61,480 nucleotides of DNA from assembly GCA_038232935.1 (NCBI GenBank), contig JBBSMX010000005.1:1-61480 (forward strand), given 5' to 3'. The position numbers were made by a program, and so were the translations under genes. Positions 8,510-16,119 of this stretch are shown in pieces. The first letter of the stretch is position 1. Every line of letters starts with the position of its first letter. Below the pieces are notes generated by a model that had not been told where the DNA came from, did not search any database, and worked only from the letters and a program-made list of their open reading frames with translations. The DNA is from JBBSMX01 sp038232935 (GTDB lineage Bacteria > Bacteroidota > Rhodothermia > Rhodothermales > JANQRZ01).

Positions 8510-9898
8510 CTAGTCGGAGGTAGGAGGATAGGTGCGTAAGTCGCTCGACTGGCGGGCGACATCGCGAATGGTGAGACCGGCGGGAAGATCGCCCATCGTG
8601 CGGGCCTGGACGAGGAGGTTGCCGAGCGCCGTCGCCTCAGCGGGACCGGCGACGACGCGGACCCCGCAGGCATCGGCCGTGAGTTGGCAGAGCAGTCGGT
8701 TCTGTGAGCCGCCGCCGAAGACGTGGAGCACTGCGTACGTCTTCTTCGTCACGCGCTCCAGATCGCGGAGCGCGCGGCGATAGCTCGCGGCGATGCTTTC
8801 GAGAATGAGGCGGGCGACCTCTCCGCGGGTCTCGGGATCGGGCCGTCCCTGCTCATGGCAGGCCGCGCGGATGCGTGCCTCCATCTCACCGCGCGGGAGA
8901 AAACGAGGCTCTTCCAGATCGACGGTAGCCGGACTCGGAGCAGCTTCGGCGGCTTCGGCCTCCAGAACAGCCCAGTCATCGGTTCCCCACTCGCGAGCGC
9001 ACTCCTGCAGCGCCCACAGCCCCGTCAGGTTTTTGAGGAAGCGGATCGTCCCGTCGAGCCCGGCCTCGTGCGTGAACCCGGCTTTGCGGGCAGGCTCGGT
9101 GACGAGCGGCTCGGTGCGGACGGTGCCGAGGAGCGACCACGTTCCGCAACTCACGAACGCCCAATCGTCTCCCGACGCAGGGGCGGCGGCCACCGCGCTC
9201 CCCGTATCGTGCGAGCACGACGCGACGACGGTCACGCTCGGTTCCTGTTTCGCCGGCCCGAGCCGACTCCCCGCCGATACAATCGGCGGCCACGCTTCGG
9301 CGTCGAGTCCGAACGCGCTGAAGAGCGGCGTATCCCAGTCCTGCGAGCGGACATCCACGAGCTGCGTCGTGCTCGCATTCGTACGCTCGATGGCGAGCCG
9401 ACCGCTGAACCGGTAGTTGAAATAGTCGGCGATGAGGAGGTGGTTGCGTGTGCGGCGGACGGCGGCGGGATCGTCCCGTTTGTCGGCGAGGAGTTGGAAG
9501 AGCGTGTTGAAGGGGAGGAATTGAATCCCGGTACGCCCGTAGATCGCCGACGGCGAGAGCGTTTCGAATGCGCGGTCCATCATCCCCTCCATCCGCGCAT
9601 CGCGGTAGCAATACGGCAGACGAACCGCTTCGCCGTCTTCGTCGAGCGGGACGTAGTCCACCGCCCACGAGTCCACCGAAAGCGAGCGCAGACCGGGAGC
9701 TACATCGAGCGCATTACGGAGCCCGATTTGGAGGTCGTCCCACAGCGCGTCGATGTCCCAGAACAGATGCTCGTCCTGCTCGATGATCGGCGTCGGGAAG
9801 CGGTGCACCTCCTCCATCCGCATCACGCCTTCGCCGAGCGTGCCGAGCACGGCACGGCCGCTGGAGGCACCGAGGTCGAAGGCGAGGTAGGCGGGCAT
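8510..9898 (-). CDS. rhaB: L-rhamnulokinase (FGGY family)
   Basis: A 462-residue FGGY kinase starting MPAYLAFDLGASSGRAVLG, the typical rhamnulokinase nucleotide loop, followed by the RhaB-like SVDSWAVDYVPLDEDG, PYCYRDAR, TGIQFLPFNTLFQLLA, VSCGTWSLLG, FLKNLTGLWALQECAREW and C-terminal VFGGGSQNRLLCQLTADACG. It phosphorylates L-rhamnulose at C1. ATG 9898 is used; the frame extends upstream but into rhaI. The gap to rhaI is 4 bp and to rhaEW 7 bp, so it is in the middle of the rhamnose/lactate operon. Confidence 0.93.
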   Translation of the reverse strand: MPAYLAFDLGASSGRAVLGTLGEGVMRMEEVHRFPTPIIEQDEHLFWDIDALWDDLQIGLRNALDVAPGLRSLSVDSWAVDYVPLDEDGEAVRLPYCYRDARMEGMMDRAFETLSPSAIYGRTGIQFLPFNTLFQLLADKRDDPAAVRRTRNHLLIADYFNYRFSGRLAIERTNASTTQLVDVRSQDWDTPLFSAFGLDAEAWPPIVSAGSRLGPAKQEPSVTVVASCSHDTGSAVAAAPASGDDWAFVSCGTWSLLGTVRTEPLVTEPARKAGFTHEAGLDGTIRFLKNLTGLWALQECAREWGTDDWAVLEAEAAEAAPSPATVDLEEPRFLPRGEMEARIRAACHEQGRPDPETRGEVARLILESIAASYRRALRDLERVTKKTYAVLHVFGGGSQNRLLCQLTADACGVRVVAGPAEATALGNLLVQARTMGDLPAGLTIRDVARQSSDLRTYPPTSD

Positions 9899-9902
9899 CG
9901 GC

Positions 9903-11183
9903 TCAGAGACTTTGCGGGGGAACGTAGCCGGCCCCGGCGCGCTCGGCGGTTTTGTCCGCCCGGTAGCCCGAGGCACGGAACGTGGCGACCGGATCGAGCG
10001 CACCGCCTTGCCGATGCCGCGCCTCGGCGACGAGCGCGGACACATCGGTCTCGTACGCCTCCTTCAGCGACTGCTCGGCCATCAGCACGTCGTTCGCCTG
10101 TTGATAGTCGGAGAGGGCCTCGCGCCGTACGAGGAGTGCTTTCGCGTAGGCCCGTTGCAGGTTGTCGACGGTCTGCACGAGGGCCTCGATCGGATCCTTG
10201 ACGTTGTGGCTCTGGTCGATCATGTACGCCGGTGCGAACCCGTCGTGCTCCGCCGCGGCGTCCACGAGTTCGTTGAAGACGAGGAAGAGCTGGTACGGTT
10301 TGATCGAGCCGGCCGTGAGGTCGTCGTCGCCGTACTTCGAGTCGTTGAAGTGGAAGCCGCCGAGCTTGCCCGCCGTCACGAGCCGCGCCACAACGAGCTC
10401 GACGTTCGTGTTCGGGAGATGATGCCCGAGATCGACGAGGCACGACGCCCGCTCGCCGAGCGCCTGCGCCAGCAGCAGCGACGAGCCCCAGTCCTGCACG
10501 ACGGTGGCGTAGAATGCGGGCTCGTAGGGCTTGTGCTCGGTGAAGAGACGCCAGTCGTCGGGGAGCGCGGCATAGACTTCGGCCAGCCCGTCGCGGACGC
10601 GCTCGAAGCTCTTGCGCAGGTGCATCTGGCCGGGGTAGTTGCTGCCGTCGGCCAGCCACACCGTGATCGACGAGGACCCGAGCGCCTGGCCGACCTCGAT
10701 CACATGGAGGTTATGGGCCACCGCCTGCTCGCGCACCACGGCGTCCGTGTGGCTGAACGAGCCAAACTTGTAGCTGTGCGCCTGCCCGACCTGATCCTGA
10801 AAGGTGTTCGAGTTGACCGCGTCGAAGCCAAGGCCGAGCGCGACAGCGTGGTCGCGGAGCGCCCCAGCGTCGTCGGGCTCGTCCCACGGGATGTGGAGCG
10901 AAACGCTCGGCGTCGCCCCTGTCAGCCGGTGGATGGCGGCGATGTCCTCCATCTTCTCGAACACGTCGCGCGGCTCGCCGCTGCCGGGGTAGCGGCCGAA
11001 TCGCGTACCGCCTGTCCCGAGCGCCCACGACGGCACCGCCACGTCGAAACTCATAACCCGCCCCACGATGTCTTCGGCGTCGAGACCCCGCCGCTGCAGC
11101 ACCTCGCCGAGGTGCTCGAAGTCGCGCCGGTGGGCGTCGTGGAGAGACCGGTTCGTCGTGGCGATGGACTCGGCGGTCGGCAT
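9903..11183 (-). CDS. rhaI: L-rhamnose isomerase (RhaI type)
   Basis: A 426-residue TIM-barrel isomerase of the RhaI family (Pseudomonas stutzeri-type, distinct from E. coli RhaA). Visible blocks include SWALGTGGTRFGRYPGSGEP, SLHIPWDEPDD, FTEHKPYEPAFY, LVDLGHHLPNTNVE, GKLGGFHFNDSKYGDDDLTAGSI and AYMIDQSHNVKDP; the His/Asp/Glu in these are the expected metal ligands. It converts L-rhamnose to L-rhamnulose and is the first gene of the leftward operon. The 170-bp AT-rich region upstream holds the promoter. Other members of the family act on several aldoses, but the kinase and aldolase neighbours fix the role. Confidence 0.92.
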   Translation of the reverse strand: MPTAESIATTNRSLHDAHRRDFEHLGEVLQRRGLDAEDIVGRVMSFDVAVPSWALGTGGTRFGRYPGSGEPRDVFEKMEDIAAIHRLTGATPSVSLHIPWDEPDDAGALRDHAVALGLGFDAVNSNTFQDQVGQAHSYKFGSFSHTDAVVREQAVAHNLHVIEVGQALGSSSITVWLADGSNYPGQMHLRKSFERVRDGLAEVYAALPDDWRLFTEHKPYEPAFYATVVQDWGSSLLLAQALGERASCLVDLGHHLPNTNVELVVARLVTAGKLGGFHFNDSKYGDDDLTAGSIKPYQLFLVFNELVDAAAEHDGFAPAYMIDQSHNVKDPIEALVQTVDNLQRAYAKALLVRREALSDYQQANDVLMAEQSLKEAYETDVSALVAEARHRQGGALDPVATFRASGYRADKTAERAGAGYVPPQSL

Positions 11184-11353
11184 GCGGATGTGTAGGCTTC
11201 TGGTCAGCAGAAGGGAGCGGACGAGGGAAGGAGCGGCTAGAAAAAGCCGGTTTCCCTCTGGCTTTTGTCTAAGGTACTCCTATCTTAGCATTGATTCATA
11301 ATTGAAATCGTGTTTTAAATATCAACCCCGACCTCACACGCCCCGCCGCTGCT
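11184..11353. promoter_or_regulatory. AT-rich divergent promoter region with an inverted repeat
   Basis: This 170-bp gap separates the start of rhaI (leftward) from the start of the exported-protein group (rightward), so it must hold both promoters. It is clearly more AT-rich than its surroundings from about 11238 to 11325. An inverted repeat, AAAAGCC at 11242-11248 and GGCTTTT at 11260-11266 (11-nt spacer), lies about 60-80 bp upstream of rhaI and is a candidate operator for the rhamnose regulator. I could not fit a convincing sigma-70 or Bacteroidota TTTG/TAnnTTTG promoter. Confidence 0.4.
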
Positions 11354-11893
11354 ATGGCCCGACGCCTCCTGCCCGCGCTTCTACTCTTCGCCCTCGTGAC
11401 GCTTGCGAGCCATCCCGCCCCGCCCCCGCCCGACCCCGAGTTCAGGGGAACGTGGGTGCTCGACGATTCGCTCAGCCGCGCCATCGACCCGTGGCGGAAT
11501 CTCACGGTCGAGATCGACGTCGAGGGCGACGCCGTCATTTTAAAGCGCCTGTGGCGCGGCTCCCGCGAGGGCGGCGCGTCCGTCGACTCGGTCCGGCTCG
11601 TGCCCGGCACGACGGTCCGCAGCGAACCGATGCTCCAGTGGCCCGACGAGCGCCACCTCGGAGCCTACATCGCCGGCGACCGCACCAAGTCCGTCGCCTC
11701 GCGGTGGGCCGACGACGAGCGCACGCTCATCACCGAGTCCGACTTCGTCGTGAGCGTGCAGCAGGGCGAGCATCCCGTCCGCGTCTACACCGAGTACCGC
11801 CTCTCCCCCGGGGGCGACCGCCTCGACGTAATGGAACTGCGCTCGACCCGCCCGCGCCCGATCCACTACGTCTTCACCCGCGCCGACGCTTGA
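11354..11893 (+). CDS. Small exported protein of unknown function
   Basis: A 179-residue protein with a signal peptide (MARRLLPALLLFALVTLASH) and then a soluble domain, FRGTWVLDDSLSRAIDPW...LTVEIDVEGDAVILKRLW...TEYRLSPGGDRLDVMELRS. The pattern of short alternating strands suggests a small beta-barrel or lipocalin-like fold, comparable to secreted proteins that test 'how much was left' of a ligand in other Bacteroidota, but I recognise no named family. It leads a rightward group; the next gene starts 5 bp after its stop, so it is probably co-transcribed with the GxGYxYP protein. ATG 11354 gives an immediate signal peptide and is the only sensible start. Confidence 0.75.
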   Translation: MARRLLPALLLFALVTLASHPAPPPPDPEFRGTWVLDDSLSRAIDPWRNLTVEIDVEGDAVILKRLWRGSREGGASVDSVRLVPGTTVRSEPMLQWPDERHLGAYIAGDRTKSVASRWADDERTLITESDFVVSVQQGEHPVRVYTEYRLSPGGDRLDVMELRSTRPRPIHYVFTRADA

Positions 11894-11898
11894 ACCCG

Positions 11899-13581
11899 AT
11901 GCCTCCCATGCTCCGTCTGCTCTCCGCACTCTTCCTCTCGCTCCTGCTGGTGACGTCCTCCGCCGCCCAGAACGCTGAGCCTCCCGCCCGCGACGCCACG
12001 ATGATGCGGCTCGGTGAGAACTGGCAACTCGATGGCGACCTCCCCGTCCATTCGCTGCTCATCAGCCTGCAAGGCATCGCCAACCGCGCCGAGCCCCGGC
12101 TCTACTTCATCTACCCGCCCGCCTGGACGTTCACCTTCACCGAGTCCGTCTACGACTACTACCAGAAGACCCACCACGTCACGTTCGACGAGATCGACTC
12201 GGCGGAGGCGGCGCTCGACCGGTTCGCGCAGTACGCCGACGGCTACGTGGTGTGGGACGACAGCGTGCGGACCTCGCTCATCGTCGCGTTCACGGTCGCC
12301 GGGCTGGAGAACGCCGTCGTCGTCAACGAGGCGCTGATCCCGATGGCTGAGGCGCACGGGCTGAAGCTGGTGGACGATCTTCGCGGGCGCTATCGCGGGC
12401 AGAGCGACTACGAGATTTACTCAGATGCGTGGGAGCGCTACGGCGACCGCACGAGCAAGGACTTCGTGGTGTGGATGGGCGGCGTGCATGGCAATGCGAT
12501 GGAGCCCGGCGTCGCCGACTTCGGGATCTACCAGCGGGCGTTCTTCACCGACCTCTCCGCCAACCCCGAAGACGCCGACGAGTACCGCCTCGCCGACGAG
12601 GTGCTCGGCGCGATGGACGATGGCGCGCTCGTGATGGGCTGGCACTCGTACGCCAAAGACACCGAGGGGCAGCACGTCACGCTCGTCTCGCAGAACGCGC
12701 TGCGGATGGAAGGCCTCAACTCGCTCCCCAACACCAGCTTCAACACCCACATCCCGACGACGCCGGGCTATACGTTCGAGAACAACCATAACGTCGAGCC
12801 GGACGAGGTGCTCGTGCCCAGGGCGAAGGTCTACGTCTCGGCCGTGCAGACGGACGGGCTCGGCCTCGGCGCATGGCTCAAGCCGGGGCGCGGCCAGATG
12901 CCCTACGCGTGGGAGGTGACGATGAACTGGTCGTGGATGAGCCCCGCGCTCCTCCAGTATTTCTACGAGCAGGCGACCCCGAACGACTACTTCATCGGCG
13001 TCCTCTCCGGCCCCGGCTACATGTACCCGAAGGCGATCCCCGACGACAAGCGCCCGCTCCTCATCGAGGAGGCCCGCAAGCTCACGGACACGCTCGACCT
13101 CCGCGTCTTCGAGATCATGGACTACTCCGAGGGCACGCGCACCCTCGGCAACCTCGACCTCACGAAGGAGGTCGTGGATGACTACTACGAGGGAATGCCC
13201 GACGCGATTGGCTTCATCAACGGCTACGGTCCGGCCAACACCTACGACCTCCGAGACGGCCGCCCGCTCGTCTCGTTCGACTACTACCTCGGCGAGCGCC
13301 GCCCGAGCGAAGAAGCCGTCGCCGACTTGCAAGAGCTGGCGCTGATGAATCCGGAGCGCCCGTACTTCCTCCTCCTCCACATCCGCCAGTGGAGCACGAT
13401 CGAGCACGTCAAGAACATCCTCGACCAGCTCGGGCCGGAGTTCGAGGTCGTCCCGCTCGACACCTTCCTCAAGCTCGCCGCGAGCCAGCCGGACTTCGAG
13501 CCGCGCTACGCGAGTCCGGATCGCCCGCTCACTGGCCCCCTCCACGCGCCCGGCTCTCGCGGCGCCCAACCTCAGCGATAA
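11899..13581 (+). CDS. Exported GxGYxYP-domain putative glycoside hydrolase
   Basis: A 560-residue exported protein (signal peptide MLRLLSALFLSLLLVTSSAAQ after MPP). It carries the diagnostic motif GPGYMYP at residues ~371-377 that names the GxGYxYP family, and further family-like blocks: SLQGIANRAEPRLYF, GMGWHS-like MGWHSYAKDTEGQHV, NWSWMSPALLQYFYEQ and FLLLHIRQWSTIEHVKNIL. The family is predicted to be a glycoside hydrolase, but its reaction is not established to my knowledge. Start: two in-frame ATGs three codons apart (11899, 11908); the first is given. It sits 5 bp after the small exported protein and 4 bp before the first Tat enzyme, so the four genes form an operon. Confidence 0.82.
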   Translation: MPPMLRLLSALFLSLLLVTSSAAQNAEPPARDATMMRLGENWQLDGDLPVHSLLISLQGIANRAEPRLYFIYPPAWTFTFTESVYDYYQKTHHVTFDEIDSAEAALDRFAQYADGYVVWDDSVRTSLIVAFTVAGLENAVVVNEALIPMAEAHGLKLVDDLRGRYRGQSDYEIYSDAWERYGDRTSKDFVVWMGGVHGNAMEPGVADFGIYQRAFFTDLSANPEDADEYRLADEVLGAMDDGALVMGWHSYAKDTEGQHVTLVSQNALRMEGLNSLPNTSFNTHIPTTPGYTFENNHNVEPDEVLVPRAKVYVSAVQTDGLGLGAWLKPGRGQMPYAWEVTMNWSWMSPALLQYFYEQATPNDYFIGVLSGPGYMYPKAIPDDKRPLLIEEARKLTDTLDLRVFEIMDYSEGTRTLGNLDLTKEVVDDYYEGMPDAIGFINGYGPANTYDLRDGRPLVSFDYYLGERRPSEEAVADLQELALMNPERPYFLLLHIRQWSTIEHVKNILDQLGPEFEVVPLDTFLKLAASQPDFEPRYASPDRPLTGPLHAPGSRGAQPQR

Positions 13582-13585
13582 TGCC

Positions 13586-16015
13586 ATGGACCGCCGCCGA
13601 TTCGTCCACCTCACCGGCGTATCGGGTGCCGCCCTCGCCCTCAGCCCCCACCACCTCTTCCCCGGCAGCGACCTTCTGGCCGGCGTCTCACCCACCGCCG
13701 CGCGCGCCGCTCTCGCAGCGCTGCGCGGCGAGGCACCGTGCCAGGCCGAGGTCCGCTCCGAACGCGGCGGACCTCGGCTGTTCGTCAACGGCGAGGAGAA
13801 GGTGCCCGTGTGGGGCCTGAGTATCTCCCTCCTCGAAACCGTCGAGAACTTCCAGGGGATGGGGATGCAGCTCCTCCAGCCGCAGATGGGCATGGCGAGC
13901 GCGTGGACGGGGCCGGGGCAGTACGACTTCACCGCGCTCGAAACCTATCTCGGGCAGGTGCTCGCCCTCGCCCCGAACGCCTTCTTCTTCCCGCGCGTGC
14001 AGCTCCTCACGCCGGTCTGGTGGAAGGAGATGCATCCGGAGGAGACGATGCAGTTCGGGGCGGACGTGCCCGCCCGCTACTGGGACGGCTGGCGCACGCG
14101 GCCCGAGAACAACCCGCTCCGCGAGGGCAACCACCACTTCACCAACTTCTACGGCGAGGCGTGGGAGGCCTCGTGGGCGTCCGAGGTCTGGCGGCGCGAC
14201 ACGGCCGACATGCTCCGCGCGCTCGTCCGCTTCATCGAGCAGAGCCCGCTCGTGAGCCGGATGATGGGCTATTTCTTCGTCCACGGCAACACCGAGGAGT
14301 GGAACGTCGGCGGCGACAACTGGTGGCCGGGCTACGAGGCCCCGATGCAGCGCGCGGCCGGCCCGGTGCCGCCGCCGCGCGAGCGGCTCGACGCCTCATT
14401 CGGGCTGCTCCGCGACCCAGCGCAGGAGCAGAACGTCATCCACTTCTACCGCCGCTTCCACGAGGTCCGTGCCGAGACGGTCGCGCACCTCGCCCGCGCC
14501 ATCAAGGAGACGATGACGAATCCGGTCATCACCGGCACGTTCTTCGGCTACCTGATGGAGACGCCGCGTATTCAGGAGAGCGGCCACCTCGCGCCGAAAG
14601 CGGTCTTGGAGAGCCCGCACGTGGACGTGATCGCCTGCCCCTACACCTACGTCGCGACCAACGATCCGGCGAAGGCACGCTGGGAGAGTGACCTCTACGA
14701 CGGCGCCGACAACTGGCTCGGGCGCTCGCGCGGCGTGGGCGGCGACGGGTCGTTTCGCTCGATGGTCGAGTCGTACCGGAGGCGCGGCAAGCTCTACATC
14801 TCCGAGATCGATCCCGGCTCGTACCGTCATCAGGCGAGCATGTGGAAGGAGATCGGCGGCTCCGGCTCGACGACGCCCGAGGGCACGGTCAACATCCTGC
14901 GCCGCGACTTCGGCAACGTGCTCTCGGCTAACACCGGCGGCTGGCTCTACGACTTCGGCCCGTACAACTTCTCGGACTGGGGCCTCGACGAGAAGACGCC
15001 CGGCGGCTGGTACGGCGCGCCCGAAATCATCGACGCCGTCGGCGGCGTCATCCGGCTGATGCGGGCACGTCTCGAAAGCGATATCTCGTCGGTGGCGAAG
15101 GTCGTCGTCGTGGGCGACCCGGAGGGCTTTCTCGTGTCGCGCCACTGGCTCCACGAGCGGCCGTGGCCGGGGCAGGGCATCCGCTACACGGACCTGTTCA
15201 ACCACTGGTTCTTCAACGCGCAGGGCCGCGCCCTCTACCGCGGCGGCCAGCCCGTCGACCTGCTCTACCGCGACGACCTCACGGCCGAGGACTGCCGCCG
15301 CTACCGGCTAATCCTCGTCCCCAACGCGTTCCTGCTCACGCCCGACGAGGTGGACGAGATGCAGGCGCGCCTGCGCGGCTCCGACGCGACGGTGATTTGG
15401 TACTACGCCCCCGGCCTGCTGCGCCCCGAGAAGGATGGCGTGGCGGGCGGCGTGGATCGCGCGCAGATGGAGCGCCTGACCGGCTTCCGCTTCTACGAGA
15501 TCGACGACCCCGGCCCGTTCCTGATCGAGGCGACGGTGCCCGGCGCGGGCACCCAGACGTTCGGCATCAAGAGCCCGCAGTACTATACGCCTCGTTTCAG
15601 CGTCGAGCCCGGTGACGGCGTGGAAGCACTCGGCCACTGGACGCTCGCCGAGCCGCAGCCCGACGGGACGCCCCGCGCGGCCTTCGCCCGCAGGCAGATG
15701 GACGGCTGGACGAGCATCTACTGCGGCACCCCACCGATGCCCGCCGAATTCCTGCGTCAGTTTGCGACGGAGGCCGGTGCCGCACCGTGGACGGACCGCC
15801 CGGCCATCGTCAACGCCTCGCGCGCCGGAGCGATGGTCGTCTGCACGGACCCGCCCACGGAGTACGGCGCTCCCACTGGAGCCACGGAACGCCCCTCGCC
15901 GCCCCCCCTCACCATCACGTTCCCGTTCCCACTCCGCGACGAGACTGGCGGCCCGGCTCGCACGACCCATACGCTCGCACTAGACTTCGGCGACGTGCGC
16001 CTCTTCACGCCCTGA
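13586..16015 (+). CDS. Tat-exported GH-A-like (GH42-type) putative glycosidase, copy 1
   Basis: An 809-residue protein with a twin-arginine type N-terminus (MDRRRFVHLTGVSGAALALSP). Residues ~55-450 look like a GH-A TIM barrel: RGGPRLFVNGEEKVPVWG, WTGPGQYDFTALETYL, FFFPRVQLLTPVWW as in GH42/beta-galactosidase-like proteins. HGNTEEW at ~233-239 would supply the acid/base Glu after an Asn, and KLYISEIDP with E407 the nucleophile. Residues ~500-660 (RYRLILVPNAFLLTPDEVDEM, VIWYYAPGLL) resemble the trimerisation/GATase-like domain of GH42 enzymes; a C-terminal beta domain ends in DFGDVRLFTP. The substrate is unknown. The next gene is a close paralogue. Confidence 0.7.
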   Translation: MDRRRFVHLTGVSGAALALSPHHLFPGSDLLAGVSPTAARAALAALRGEAPCQAEVRSERGGPRLFVNGEEKVPVWGLSISLLETVENFQGMGMQLLQPQMGMASAWTGPGQYDFTALETYLGQVLALAPNAFFFPRVQLLTPVWWKEMHPEETMQFGADVPARYWDGWRTRPENNPLREGNHHFTNFYGEAWEASWASEVWRRDTADMLRALVRFIEQSPLVSRMMGYFFVHGNTEEWNVGGDNWWPGYEAPMQRAAGPVPPPRERLDASFGLLRDPAQEQNVIHFYRRFHEVRAETVAHLARAIKETMTNPVITGTFFGYLMETPRIQESGHLAPKAVLESPHVDVIACPYTYVATNDPAKARWESDLYDGADNWLGRSRGVGGDGSFRSMVESYRRRGKLYISEIDPGSYRHQASMWKEIGGSGSTTPEGTVNILRRDFGNVLSANTGGWLYDFGPYNFSDWGLDEKTPGGWYGAPEIIDAVGGVIRLMRARLESDISSVAKVVVVGDPEGFLVSRHWLHERPWPGQGIRYTDLFNHWFFNAQGRALYRGGQPVDLLYRDDLTAEDCRRYRLILVPNAFLLTPDEVDEMQARLRGSDATVIWYYAPGLLRPEKDGVAGGVDRAQMERLTGFRFYEIDDPGPFLIEATVPGAGTQTFGIKSPQYYTPRFSVEPGDGVEALGHWTLAEPQPDGTPRAAFARRQMDGWTSIYCGTPPMPAEFLRQFATEAGAAPWTDRPAIVNASRAGAMVVCTDPPTEYGAPTGATERPSPPPLTITFPFPLRDETGGPARTTHTLALDFGDVRLFTP

Positions 16016-16119
16016 GACGTGGCGGACCGCAGATCCCCGCTTCGCTCTCCCGGCTCGTCCACCTCCTCGTTGAATGCGTCTCAACCGGGACTCTTTCAGC
16101 TTTCTAGCCTCGCCACCCG

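Noticed and set aside
5587..8523. A 978-codon open frame on the plus strand opposite lutA and rhaEW
   Set aside because: It is antisense to two well-recognised genes, has an Arg/Val/His-rich composition with no domain, and reflects the third-position GC bias of the minus-strand genes.
12421..13932. A 503-codon minus-strand frame across the GxGYxYP and first GH-A-like genes
   Set aside because: It crosses the ends of two real genes and has low-complexity composition; a shadow frame.
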